Positions 1 to 5,788 are shown, counted from the stretch's first letter. The stretch: 9,091 nucleotides of DNA from an uncultured Gammaproteobacteria bacterium (GCA_913041865.1 CAJWIW010000039.1:1-9091); one strand, 5' to 3'. Numbers and translations are program-made. Notes: generated by a model from the sequence alone, not told the origin.

Positions 1-47
1 TAACATTGATATTAATTGTATTACAAGCTAAAAAAAACCATAATTTT

Positions 48-896
48 ATGAATATTTTAGATGTTAACAGTGATGACTATAGACGTTGGAGAGACCGCAA
101 ATTAGCTGGTTTCACATCAGATATGGATAAACTAATGGTGGAAATAAAGAATCCACACAAATTAACGGAGTCTGAAATTAATTTATCATCTACAATAATA
201 AATCAGAGCAATCTATTATTTTTTGAGTTAAAAGAAGATAATGATGATATCAAGTCCTCCCTCATGAAGCTTGCAAAGCAATTTGGTATGGGTAACTTCG
301 AAATTTTGGAGTCAAGTGAAAAAAGTGGGTTGACAAAAATAGAGGTATCCGCTGAGTCTAAAGTGAAGAGCGAATATGTCCCATATACAAATAAAAGTCT
401 CAATTGGCATACTGATGGATATTACAATGAGGCTAATGATCCAATTTTATCGTGGTTACTTTTTTGTCAATCAAATTCAAGTAGTGGTGGTGATAATAAA
501 TTTATGGATCATGAAATCGCTTACATTTTATTCAATGACCACTCGGAAGATATCAGAGATTTGACAGACGATAAGGCATTTACAATACCTGAGAATATTC
601 ACAGTGGCAGAAAAGCAGTAAGTAGCTATGTATTTAAATTGTTGGATAAAAAGCTACATATGAGATTTAGTATGAGACAGAAAAATATAATATGGAGAGA
701 TGATATAAGAGAATCTGTGGAATTACTTAAATCGATTATTAGAGAAAATGAAAGCTATCAGATAAAACATAAATTAGAACCTAATCAAGGCGTTATCTCT
801 AACAATATCATTCACATGAGGACATCATTTACAAATACAACTAATAAGAATAGGCTCTTATATAGACTAAGGTCTAAAAAAAGAGTAGATATCTAA
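48..896 (+). CDS. TauD/TfdA-family Fe(II)/2-oxoglutarate-dependent dioxygenase
   Basis: The 282-residue protein shows the jelly-roll dioxygenase signature. H121-x-D123 lies in NWHTDGYY, the distal histidine is H256 in NNIIHMRTSF, and R269/R273 near the C-terminus are candidates for binding the 2-oxoglutarate carboxylate. GGDN at 147-150 matches the GG(D/T)T-type turn of TauD relatives. The family hydroxylates small molecules using Fe(II), O2 and 2-oxoglutarate; the substrate cannot be read from sequence. I chose the ATG at 48 because MNILDVNSDDYRRWRDRKL is a natural start for this family. A TTG at 6 would add 14 poorly fitting residues, and the frame is open to the left edge, so an upstream start is not excluded. 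No clear Shine-Dalgarno precedes 48. The stop overlaps the next ATG by one base (TAATG). Family assignment is firm; the role is unknown. Confidence 0.85.
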   Translation: MNILDVNSDDYRRWRDRKLAGFTSDMDKLMVEIKNPHKLTESEINLSSTIINQSNLLFFELKEDNDDIKSSLMKLAKQFGMGNFEILESSEKSGLTKIEVSAESKVKSEYVPYTNKSLNWHTDGYYNEANDPILSWLLFCQSNSSSGGDNKFMDHEIAYILFNDHSEDIRDLTDDKAFTIPENIHSGRKAVSSYVFKLLDKKLHMRFSMRQKNIIWRDDIRESVELLKSIIRENESYQIKHKLEPNQGVISNNIIHMRTSFTNTTNKNRLLYRLRSKKRVDI

Positions 897-1087
897 TGTT
901 ATATTTGAGTACGCTATTGATACAAGAAAAAGATGTGGAGAGTTTTGACGAACTACTAGAGGTAATAAAAATGAGAGCAAAGTCTGGAGAACGTTTCATT
1001 CGGCTTGATCTCAAACCTCCCTACCCTGATACACCAAAAGATTGGGAAGAGAAAGTTGAGTCGGCTTTTACAGGATATATTGAGTAA
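896..1087 (+). CDS. Small unknown protein between dioxygenase and Cas6-like gene
   Basis: This encodes 63 residues with no signal peptide, membrane segment or cysteine. It has an amphipathic N-terminal half (FDELLEVIKMRAKSGERF), then a short basic-proline stretch (LDLKPPYPDTPKDWEEK). I do not recognise a family. It is supported as a gene by its position: its ATG shares one base with the upstream stop (TAATG at 894-898), and its own stop shares one base with the next ATG (TAATG at 1085-1089), so it fills the space between two recognisable genes exactly. It is likely a soluble accessory protein made with its neighbours by translational coupling. The role is unknown. Confidence 0.75.
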   Translation: MLYLSTLLIQEKDVESFDELLEVIKMRAKSGERFIRLDLKPPYPDTPKDWEEKVESAFTGYIE

Positions 1088-1764
1088 TGTGGATTGAAGA
1101 AGAGGAAAAAAAATCACTTTCAGAAATGTCTAAAATGATAGATGTGGCTTTCAAGATAAGTTGTAAAACTTTACCATATGATCATGCGTTCTCTTTATCA
1201 AATGAAATACTAAAATATCTACCATGGTTGAAGGGTAATAAATTAACAGGGATACAAACTCTACATGGACCAGAATCAGGTAATGGGTGGACAAGAGCAG
1301 AAAATGAAGAGATTTTTTTATCTAAGAGAACGAGATTAATCTTGAGAATTCCAAAATCTGAATACGATAAAACTTGTAAACTTGAAGGCGAAACACTCAA
1401 GGTGCTTGGAAATGATATTAAGATTGGCAAAGCAAGCAAGAAACCATTCTTAACTGTAAGAGATTTAATATGCAGGTTCGTTCTTACGGACGATGATCTA
1501 AATGAAAGCGACTTTCTTAAGTATGTTGCTAAAGAATTTGAAAATCATGAAATTCATCTTCGTAAAGCTATATGTGGTAAAACAAAATCATTTACAATAA
1601 ATGGTGATCAAAAATTTACAAGGAGCCTCATGATCGCGGACTTGTCTAAAGAAAATTCGATTAAACTTCAGGATGTGGGGGTCGGTATAGGGAGAATTTT
1701 TGGATGTGGAATATTTTTACCACATAAATCAATCGATGCGGTCGCAAATTTCAAAGAAGATTGA
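1087..1764 (+). CDS. Stand-alone Cas6/Cmx6-like (MYXAN-type) RNA endonuclease-fold protein
   Basis: The 225-residue protein resembles the Cas6 family annotated as type I-MYXAN Cas6/Cmx6. The opening reads DVAFKISCKTLPYDHAF (19-35), the middle has the basic strand KRTRLILRIP (80-89), then KAICGKTKSF (160-169) and the region around TRSLMIADLS (178-187). The C-terminus has a Cas6-type glycine-rich loop, GVGIGRIFGCGIFLPHKSI (198-216). Cas6 proteins have a ferredoxin-like RRM fold, bind a CRISPR repeat hairpin and cut it. H33 in YDHAF is one candidate catalytic residue, but Cas6 active sites vary and this is not certain. No CRISPR repeats and no other cas genes are in the window, and the gene is coupled to a dioxygenase gene, so a CRISPR role is doubtful. 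It may process or bind a cellular RNA. The start follows from the TAATG overlap at 1085-1089. Confidence 0.75.
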   Translation: MWIEEEEKKSLSEMSKMIDVAFKISCKTLPYDHAFSLSNEILKYLPWLKGNKLTGIQTLHGPESGNGWTRAENEEIFLSKRTRLILRIPKSEYDKTCKLEGETLKVLGNDIKIGKASKKPFLTVRDLICRFVLTDDDLNESDFLKYVAKEFENHEIHLRKAICGKTKSFTINGDQKFTRSLMIADLSKENSIKLQDVGVGIGRIFGCGIFLPHKSIDAVANFKED

Positions 1765-1803
1765 ACAATCTCTGTAGACATATTTATCGCAGTATATTAG
1801 AAT

Positions 1804-1831
1804 TTTCCAATATAGTAATTATTGATATAGT
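1804..1831 (+). promoter_or_regulatory. Candidate sigma70-type promoter of the RspA-like operon
   Basis: The 86-bp gap between the Cas6-like gene and the RspA-like gene is very AT-rich. A -10-like TATAGT lies at 1826-1831, with a weak -35-like TTTCCA (4 of 6 consensus bases) 16 bp upstream at 1804-1809. Transcription would begin near 1838, giving a very short leader that contains the Shine-Dalgarno GGAG at 1840-1843, seven bases before the ATG at 1851. A second TATAGT at 1811-1816 is an alternative. No terminator hairpin was seen before it, so read-through from the upstream genes is possible. Confidence 0.4.
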
Positions 1832-1850
1832 ATAAAAGTGGAGTGATACT

Positions 1851-2189
1851 ATGAAAGTTGAAGTAGATGGAAAAGAAATACCAACAACAGATACTGGTTT
1901 TCTGACTAACTTAGAAGACTGGAATGAAGATGTTGCAAAAGTCATTGCTGAACAAGAGGGTATTGAGCTTGCTGAGAGACATTGGGATGTTATAAATTAT
2001 CTTAGAGATGAGTTCATTAACAACAAAGAAAATCAACCGAATACCAGAAATATGGTTAAGGATATGGGTAAACTCTGGGGAGAGAAAATTGACACAAAGA
2101 CACTTTTTGATTTATTCCCTGGGAATCCTAGTAAGCAAGCCGGAAGAATTGGCGGCTTGCCAGAGAGTAGACGAAAAGGCGGTTATTAA
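1851..2189 (+). CDS. DsrC/TusE-superfamily protein lacking both conserved cysteines (RspA-like)
   Basis: The 112-residue protein has the DsrC/TusE fold signature: GFLTNLEDWNEDVAKVIAEQ (16-35), ERHWDVINYLRDEF (42-55), then the arm LFPGNPSKQAGRIGGLP (88-104). DsrC carries two cysteines on its C-terminal arm and TusE keeps only the penultimate one, for persulfide transfer or disulfide chemistry. This protein has no cysteine at all. The inner cysteine position is G98 in KQAGRIGG, and the penultimate position is G111 in the ending GGY, with the arm also two residues longer. That pattern matches the RspA group (regulatory sulfur-related proteins) in the DsrC literature. It cannot carry sulfur on an arm thiol, so a structural or regulatory role is likely. 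It begins a new transcription block 86 bp after the Cas6-like gene and is coupled to the next gene by TAATG. Confidence 0.88.
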   Translation: MKVEVDGKEIPTTDTGFLTNLEDWNEDVAKVIAEQEGIELAERHWDVINYLRDEFINNKENQPNTRNMVKDMGKLWGEKIDTKTLFDLFPGNPSKQAGRIGGLPESRRKGGY

Positions 2190-2497
2190 TGTCAGAAGAA
2201 GAAGTCAATCAAGATGATATAAAAACAGAAGAAGCTGAACAGGAGAACAACGAAACTCCTGAGGTAGAAAAGAAGCCTGATAAAAAAGCTCTAGAAAAAG
2301 AAAGAAAAGAGATTATTACAAAAATGCTCAGGATCCAGAAAGAATTCATGGAGCTAGAGAGAAAGACAGGGGTCACAGAGAAAGATATTCACCATAACCC
2401 GCAAGGTATTGTTAAAGAATATAAAGAAGAGCACGAAAAACTTGCTAACAGATTAGTTGATATAGCTCATGCGTTGAAGGGGTCAATCAGAACATAA
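2189..2497 (+). CDS. Unknown protein with acidic tail and predicted coiled coil
   Basis: The 102-residue protein is unrecognised. Residues 1-30 are rich in Glu, Asp and Asn and look disordered. Residues 31-60 (KKALEKERKEIITKMLRIQK onward) and 74-98 are highly charged helices with heptad-like spacing, suggesting a coiled coil or helical hairpin joined by a short linker holding HHNPQG (68-73). There is no cysteine, signal peptide or membrane segment, so it should be cytoplasmic. The start is supported by an AAAGGCGG-like ribosome site about seven bases upstream and by the TAATG overlap with the RspA-like gene. Its stop overlaps the next ATG in the same way. It may be an interaction partner of the RspA-like protein; this is inferred only from coupling. 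Confidence 0.72.
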   Translation: MSEEEVNQDDIKTEEAEQENNETPEVEKKPDKKALEKERKEIITKMLRIQKEFMELERKTGVTEKDIHHNPQGIVKEYKEEHEKLANRLVDIAHALKGSIRT

Positions 2498-2691
2498 TGA
2501 ACAAAGAGTATTTTGATTTAGTCACAAAACTAGAGGATATGGGTGTCTCAGATGATTACTTGATAGGTTGGCAAGAAGGGTATTTGAGATCGCCAAAGTT
2601 AGAAGAACAGAGAGTCACAGACGCATATGATGCGGGTTACGAGGACGGAGAGAATAAAGTTACCGATAACGCAGAAAAATTTAAAAAATAA
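2497..2691 (+). CDS. Small unknown protein with paired Gly-Tyr motifs
   Basis: The 64-residue acidic protein has two related motifs, LIGWQEGYL (22-30) and AYDAGYEDG (43-51), separated by RSPKLEEQRVTD. The helix-glycine pattern recalls the ribosome modulation factor layout (GYxAG and GWxxG motifs) but the order and key residues differ, so I do not assign it. There is no cysteine and no membrane segment. It is coupled to the preceding gene by TAATG (2495-2499), with an AAGGGG-type site somewhat far upstream. Its stop codon directly abuts the stop codon of the convergent gene on the other strand, with no base between them. It closes the RspA-like block. Confidence 0.7.
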   Translation: MNKEYFDLVTKLEDMGVSDDYLIGWQEGYLRSPKLEEQRVTDAYDAGYEDGENKVTDNAEKFKK

Positions 2692-3252
2692 TTATTTCAT
2701 CAGAGAGGAATATACCTCTACGAATTTTTTACAAATCTCAACTGCGTCAATATCAACAATTTGATCCATTACCCATTTATTAGTTTGACTGGAACCCATA
2801 GCATCCTGAATTTTCTTTGCTAGATGCCTATAAATGGAATAATTTGTCTCTCCTGGTGTGAAATCAAAATCTGAGTACTCAGATGATCTGAGATTTAGTG
2901 TTTTAATATAACCTGTTCGATAATCTCCTGCACCAAATAGATCCTCACAATTCTCTTGCATTGTCCTTGCTGAATGACTGCCTATTTTATTCATTACCTC
3001 CATTCTAAAATCATCAGGGTGATCATCGCTAAATAAAAGTCTGTCTGCTAAATGAACTTGAAACGACATGAATTCAACAATAACACTTATTCTTTGATGG
3101 TCAGAAGTATACTCAAAATCTTCACCGTGTAAGTTTCTAGCTTTATCTAGTGCAAGCCTCCAACCTATATATGACATTGCACTAGCAAAATCATCACTTG
3201 TTTTATTACGTTTAACTGTTTTAGACCATTTACTCTTAATTCTGATAGTCAT
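2692..3252 (-). CDS. Unknown 186-residue cytoplasmic, mostly helical protein
   Basis: I do not recognise the family. The first 20 residues are basic (IKSKWSKTVKRNKTSDD), followed by probable helices with conserved-looking aromatic and histidine residues: MSYIGWRLALDKARNLHGED (26-45) and EFMSFQVHLADRLLF (60-74). The C-terminal helices include HLAKKIQDAM (143-152). Only two cysteines, C102 and C174, are present; there is no signal peptide or membrane segment. Glu60, His67 and several other acidic and His residues could bind a metal, but no standard motif is complete. It is divergent from the dioxygenase operon across 55 bp, an arrangement often seen for regulators or co-regulated partners, but no DNA-binding helix-turn-helix was evident. 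The start has no obvious Shine-Dalgarno sequence. It ends exactly where the convergent gene ends. Confidence 0.72.
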   Translation of the reverse strand: MTIRIKSKWSKTVKRNKTSDDFASAMSYIGWRLALDKARNLHGEDFEYTSDHQRISVIVEFMSFQVHLADRLLFSDDHPDDFRMEVMNKIGSHSARTMQENCEDLFGAGDYRTGYIKTLNLRSSEYSDFDFTPGETNYSIYRHLAKKIQDAMGSSQTNKWVMDQIVDIDAVEICKKFVEVYSSLMK

Positions 3253-3280
3253 TTTATAAATTTATTGTTCATATATAATT

Positions 3281-3288
3281 ACTATAGT
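3281..3288. promoter_or_regulatory. Candidate shared, symmetric -10 element of a divergent promoter
   Basis: The 55-bp gap between the 186-residue gene (minus) and the dioxygenase gene (plus) is almost pure A/T. The octamer ACTATAGT at 3281-3288 is its own reverse complement and therefore presents a -10-like TATAGT to both strands. On the plus strand the -10 ends 19 bases before the ATG at 3308; on the minus strand it ends 28 bases before the ATG at 3252. The -35 regions are poor (TTTATT on plus). TATAAT at 3274-3279 is an alternative plus-strand -10. Neither start has a visible Shine-Dalgarno sequence, so leaderless or near-leaderless mRNAs are possible. Confidence 0.35.
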
Positions 3289-3307
3289 ATATAGAATATG
3301 AATAAAT

Positions 3308-3904
3308 ATGGACATTAAAATAGAAAAACGACTCATAGAGGTAAGCTCTGGAAGCTTTATTTTCGAGTTCACTAATTCACTCGATAGCACTATTTGTAGT
3401 GATATTATTACGCGCTTTGAAGATTCAGCAGAAGATCACTATCGAGGCCGTGTTGGACAAAATTTTGTCGAGGATACAAATGTAAAAAAATCTACAGATA
3501 TGGTGATAAGTGGGAAAGATTCATGGAAAGATGTAGACGACTTATTATTTCAAAGTCTATCAAAAGCACTATCGAGTGTTAAAAAAGAGTACGATTTCTT
3601 CAATGGTCCTTTTAAAGATATTGGTTATGCTATCCAAAGAACAGAGCCAGGAGAGTTTTTTAACTGGCATATAGATAGTGGAAGTCACCAATTCAGTGAC
3701 CGGCAATTGGTCGCAATTTGGTATCTTAATGATGTAGAAGGTCCAGGCGGTGAGACAGAATTTATAAATCAGAATATTAAAGTCAAACCAGAGAGAGGGA
3801 AACTTATTCTCTTTCCTCCTTTTTGGACTCACGAGCATCGTGGTGTTAAACTTCAAAAAGGAGTTAAGTATATAGCTACAACATGGATAGTATTTAAAAC
3901 ATGA
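3308..3904 (+). CDS. 2OG-Fe(II) oxygenase, prolyl-4-hydroxylase type
   Basis: The 198-residue protein has the prolyl-4-hydroxylase-type double-stranded beta-helix core. The iron ligands H121-x-D123 lie in FFNWHIDSG; the strand VAIWYLND (135-142) and the loop GPGGETEF (145-152) follow; the distal ligand is H177 or H175 in FWTHEHRG; and K187 in GVKYIATTW is the expected 2-oxoglutarate anchor. Family members hydroxylate protein or peptide side chains or small molecules. The substrate here is unknown. It belongs to a different oxygenase subfamily from the TauD-like protein of the first block. The ATG at 3308 is the only in-frame start before residue 65 and lacks a Shine-Dalgarno sequence. Its stop overlaps the next start (ATGA at 3901-3904), so it leads an operon of four coupled genes. 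Confidence 0.87.
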   Translation: MDIKIEKRLIEVSSGSFIFEFTNSLDSTICSDIITRFEDSAEDHYRGRVGQNFVEDTNVKKSTDMVISGKDSWKDVDDLLFQSLSKALSSVKKEYDFFNGPFKDIGYAIQRTEPGEFFNWHIDSGSHQFSDRQLVAIWYLNDVEGPGGETEFINQNIKVKPERGKLILFPPFWTHEHRGVKLQKGVKYIATTWIVFKT

Positions 3905-5025
3905 TCAAAGAAATTAAAAATTTGTCTCCAGAAGAACTCATGAAATCAGTTATACAGAGAGTTGCAACTGGACCTGAGTTAAGCAAAAATATTTCAAGAG
4001 AAGAGGCTAAAGCATCTATGAACTCAATTCTAAACAGAGAAGTGAGTGATGTTAGATCAGCAATATTTCTGATTGCACTCAGAATGAAAAGAGAAACAGA
4101 GGAAGAAAATCTTGGTGTACAGGATGCGATGAATGATAATACATCACAAATATCTTGTGCTTTGGATGACGTTGTAAATATTGCAGATCCATACGACGGA
4201 TATACTCGTAATATCCCATCCTCATTATATGTCCTACCAATACTCGCGGAATTAGGTTTCCCCTCCTTTTCTCAAGGTGTAGAGTCTGTGGGTCCAAAAT
4301 ATGGATGTACACACCACAAAATTCTTAAGTTAGCAGGACTGAATGTACTTCTCTCGGATAGAGAAGTTTGTGATAGACTTGAAAACAAAAAGATAGGTTG
4401 GGGATACTTAGATCAAAGTATTTTCGCGCCCAAGCTTTACGGGTTAAAAGAACTCCGTTCAGAAATTATAAAAAGGCCAGTGATAACAACTATAGAGGTT
4501 TTAGCAAATCCAATCAGAGCCAAGAATACTCACTTTGTTACGGGATATGTTCATAAACCATATCCACCAATATATTTAATGCTTGCAAGGAATGCAGGAT
4601 TTGACAGCTCTATCGTAATTAGAGGCACTGAAGGTGGAGTAGTACCCTCACTTAGACAAAAAGCAAACGCACATTTTTATTCAAACAAAGAGGCAAATAA
4701 TGAGTTGCTCGAGGTAGAGCCAGATAAGGAGTTAAATATTGATCAAAAAGTGAGAGCAGTAAAAATACCGGATGAATTTGAAAAGAAGACAAAATTAGAT
4801 AAAATTGAGATAAAGGTTGACCCTTCAGAGATAGCTAAAGAATCATTGAAACTTGGGATGGAGGCACTATCAGGGGCTACTGGACCAATGAGAGAGTGTA
4901 TTGCCCTAAGTGCATCTATAATGCTCAAGCATGTATCTAAACACTCGATAACTGATTGTTACAAAGAAGTAAACAATGTTCTAGATAACGGTGCTGCCCT
5001 CAAGAGGTTCAAAGAAGCTTTATGA
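3901..5025 (+). CDS. TrpD-like (anthranilate phosphoribosyltransferase family) glycosyltransferase
   Basis: The 374-residue protein follows the TrpD/nucleoside phosphorylase-II plan: an N-terminal helical domain with EVSDVRSAIFLIALRMK (47-63), then an alpha/beta domain. TrpD landmarks can be located but are changed. The PRPP-binding GTGGD-type loop is replaced by DPYDGYTRNIPSS (96-108). The HGxR segment aligns with GVESVGPKYGCTHH (126-139). The YxFAP strand is kept as SIFAPKLYGL (173-182), followed by the region around EVLANPIRAKN (199-209). GTEGGVVPS (242-250) sits where TrpD has G-x-EGxDE. The C-terminus NVLDNGAALKRF resembles TrpD ends. Most likely it transfers to or from a ribose-phosphate-like donor, but not in tryptophan synthesis: there are no trp genes nearby and the substrate loops differ. 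TrpD2/YbiB-like nucleic-acid binding is another possibility. It is coupled by ATGA on both sides. Confidence 0.8.
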   Translation: MIKEIKNLSPEELMKSVIQRVATGPELSKNISREEAKASMNSILNREVSDVRSAIFLIALRMKRETEEENLGVQDAMNDNTSQISCALDDVVNIADPYDGYTRNIPSSLYVLPILAELGFPSFSQGVESVGPKYGCTHHKILKLAGLNVLLSDREVCDRLENKKIGWGYLDQSIFAPKLYGLKELRSEIIKRPVITTIEVLANPIRAKNTHFVTGYVHKPYPPIYLMLARNAGFDSSIVIRGTEGGVVPSLRQKANAHFYSNKEANNELLEVEPDKELNIDQKVRAVKIPDEFEKKTKLDKIEIKVDPSEIAKESLKLGMEALSGATGPMRECIALSASIMLKHVSKHSITDCYKEVNNVLDNGAALKRFKEAL

Positions 5026-5345
5026 GTAAAATACTACTAGCTAATATCAATGAGATAAATATCAATGATATGAAACAGGTATCAGTTGATGATTGTAATT
5101 ATTTAGTTGCAAATGTTAACGGAGAAATTTTTGTAACAGATGACTTATGCACACATGAGGATGCTGAACTAACCATGGGATGTCTTAAAGGCAATACTGT
5201 CAAATGTCCATTGCATGGAAGTTATTTTAATCTAAAGACCGGAGAAGCTTTAAACGAACCTGCGGATGAACCGATTGAAACTCATGAAGTTATTTTAGAA
5301 GATGGTCAAATATACATTTCTTCATCAGAGGATAATTTGGAATGA
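5022..5345 (+). CDS. Rieske-type [2Fe-2S] ferredoxin
   Basis: The 107-residue protein consists of a single Rieske domain with both cluster-binding boxes intact: C43-T-H45 (DDLCTHEDA) and C62-P-L-H65 (VKCPLHGSYF), followed by the conserved FNLKTGEAL strand and a P-rich turn. There is no signal or membrane anchor, so it is a soluble cytoplasmic electron carrier like the ferredoxins of Rieske oxygenases, or like NirD. It has no oxygenase alpha subunit or reductase beside it. Its partner could be the upstream 2OG oxygenase, the membrane protein downstream, or something outside the window. It starts at an ATGA overlap with the TrpD-like gene and ends at another with the next gene, so the three are made together. 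Confidence 0.92.
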   Translation: MSKILLANINEININDMKQVSVDDCNYLVANVNGEIFVTDDLCTHEDAELTMGCLKGNTVKCPLHGSYFNLKTGEALNEPADEPIETHEVILEDGQIYISSSEDNLE

Positions 5346-5788
5346 CAGAGCTTGTTAATAATCAATTCGACTGGAAGTGTAATAGTACTTGGAGACAATC
5401 TGCAATCAACACATCATGGTGTCTTTTAGGTTGCAGCATTGGAGATATTGGTACAATCTATTATTTCCAAGTTAATGCTATACCCTGGTCAACATTCTCA
5501 ATAATGGCCCTTGCAATGTTCAATGGTATTATCACGAGTATTATTCTTGAAACTATTATACTAATTAAACAAATGGAGTTCATGCCTGCGCTGAAAACAG
5601 CTTGTGGTATGAGTTTAATATCCATGATAAGTATGGAGTTAGCGATGAATGTTGTAGATTATTTAGTTACTGGCGGTGCCAAGGTCGATCTATTTGTAAT
5701 TCCGTTAATGTTAATAGCTGGGTTTGTAACCCCTTGGCCCTACAACTACTGGAGATTGAAAAAAAAGGGATTGGGATGTTGCGGTTAA
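5342..5788 (+). CDS. DUF4396-type four-helix integral membrane protein
   Basis: The 148-residue inner-membrane protein has four hydrophobic segments, at about 20-42, 52-75, 84-108 and 115-137. Features typical of the DUF4396 family are W26-C-L-L-G-C31-S-I-G-D in the first helix, SMISMELAMN (94-103) in the third and PYNYWRLKK (133-141) at the end. The tail ends GCCG. Paired cysteines and the methionine-rich third helix would suit a soft-metal such as copper, and the gene faces a copper-uptake operon, but metal binding is inference. It is the last gene of the ATGA-coupled operon, with a GAGG ribosome site about ten bases upstream of the ATG. Its stop TAA at 5786-5788 overlaps the stop of the convergent exbB through a shared TTAA. 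Confidence 0.78.
   Translation: MTELVNNQFDWKCNSTWRQSAINTSWCLLGCSIGDIGTIYYFQVNAIPWSTFSIMALAMFNGIITSIILETIILIKQMEFMPALKTACGMSLISMISMELAMNVVDYLVTGGAKVDLFVIPLMLIAGFVTPWPYNYWRLKKKGLGCCG

Noticed and set aside
6..47. TTG start extending the first dioxygenase by 14 residues
   Set aside because: The added residues do not resemble the family, only five bases precede it, and the ATG at 48 gives a natural N-terminus. An upstream start beyond the window remains possible.
1182..1439. 85-residue antisense reading frame inside the Cas6-like gene
   Set aside because: It lies wholly on the opposite strand of a well-supported gene, with no motif or ribosome site.
1087..1850. Possible CRISPR locus next to the Cas6-like gene
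   Set aside because: No direct repeats with regular spacers are present in the 86-bp gap or elsewhere in the window, and there are no other cas genes.
3569..3856. 95-residue antisense reading frame within the prolyl-4-hydroxylase-type gene
   Set aside because: It overlaps the catalytic core coding region on the other strand and has no recognisable domain.
3901..5025. Tryptophan biosynthesis gene trpD
   Set aside because: The PRPP and anthranilate loops are altered, and no other trp gene is adjacent.
5022..5345. NirD small subunit of nitrite reductase
   Set aside because: No NirB or nitrate-assimilation gene is in the window. Size and motifs fit a general Rieske ferredoxin equally well, so the narrower name is not supported.
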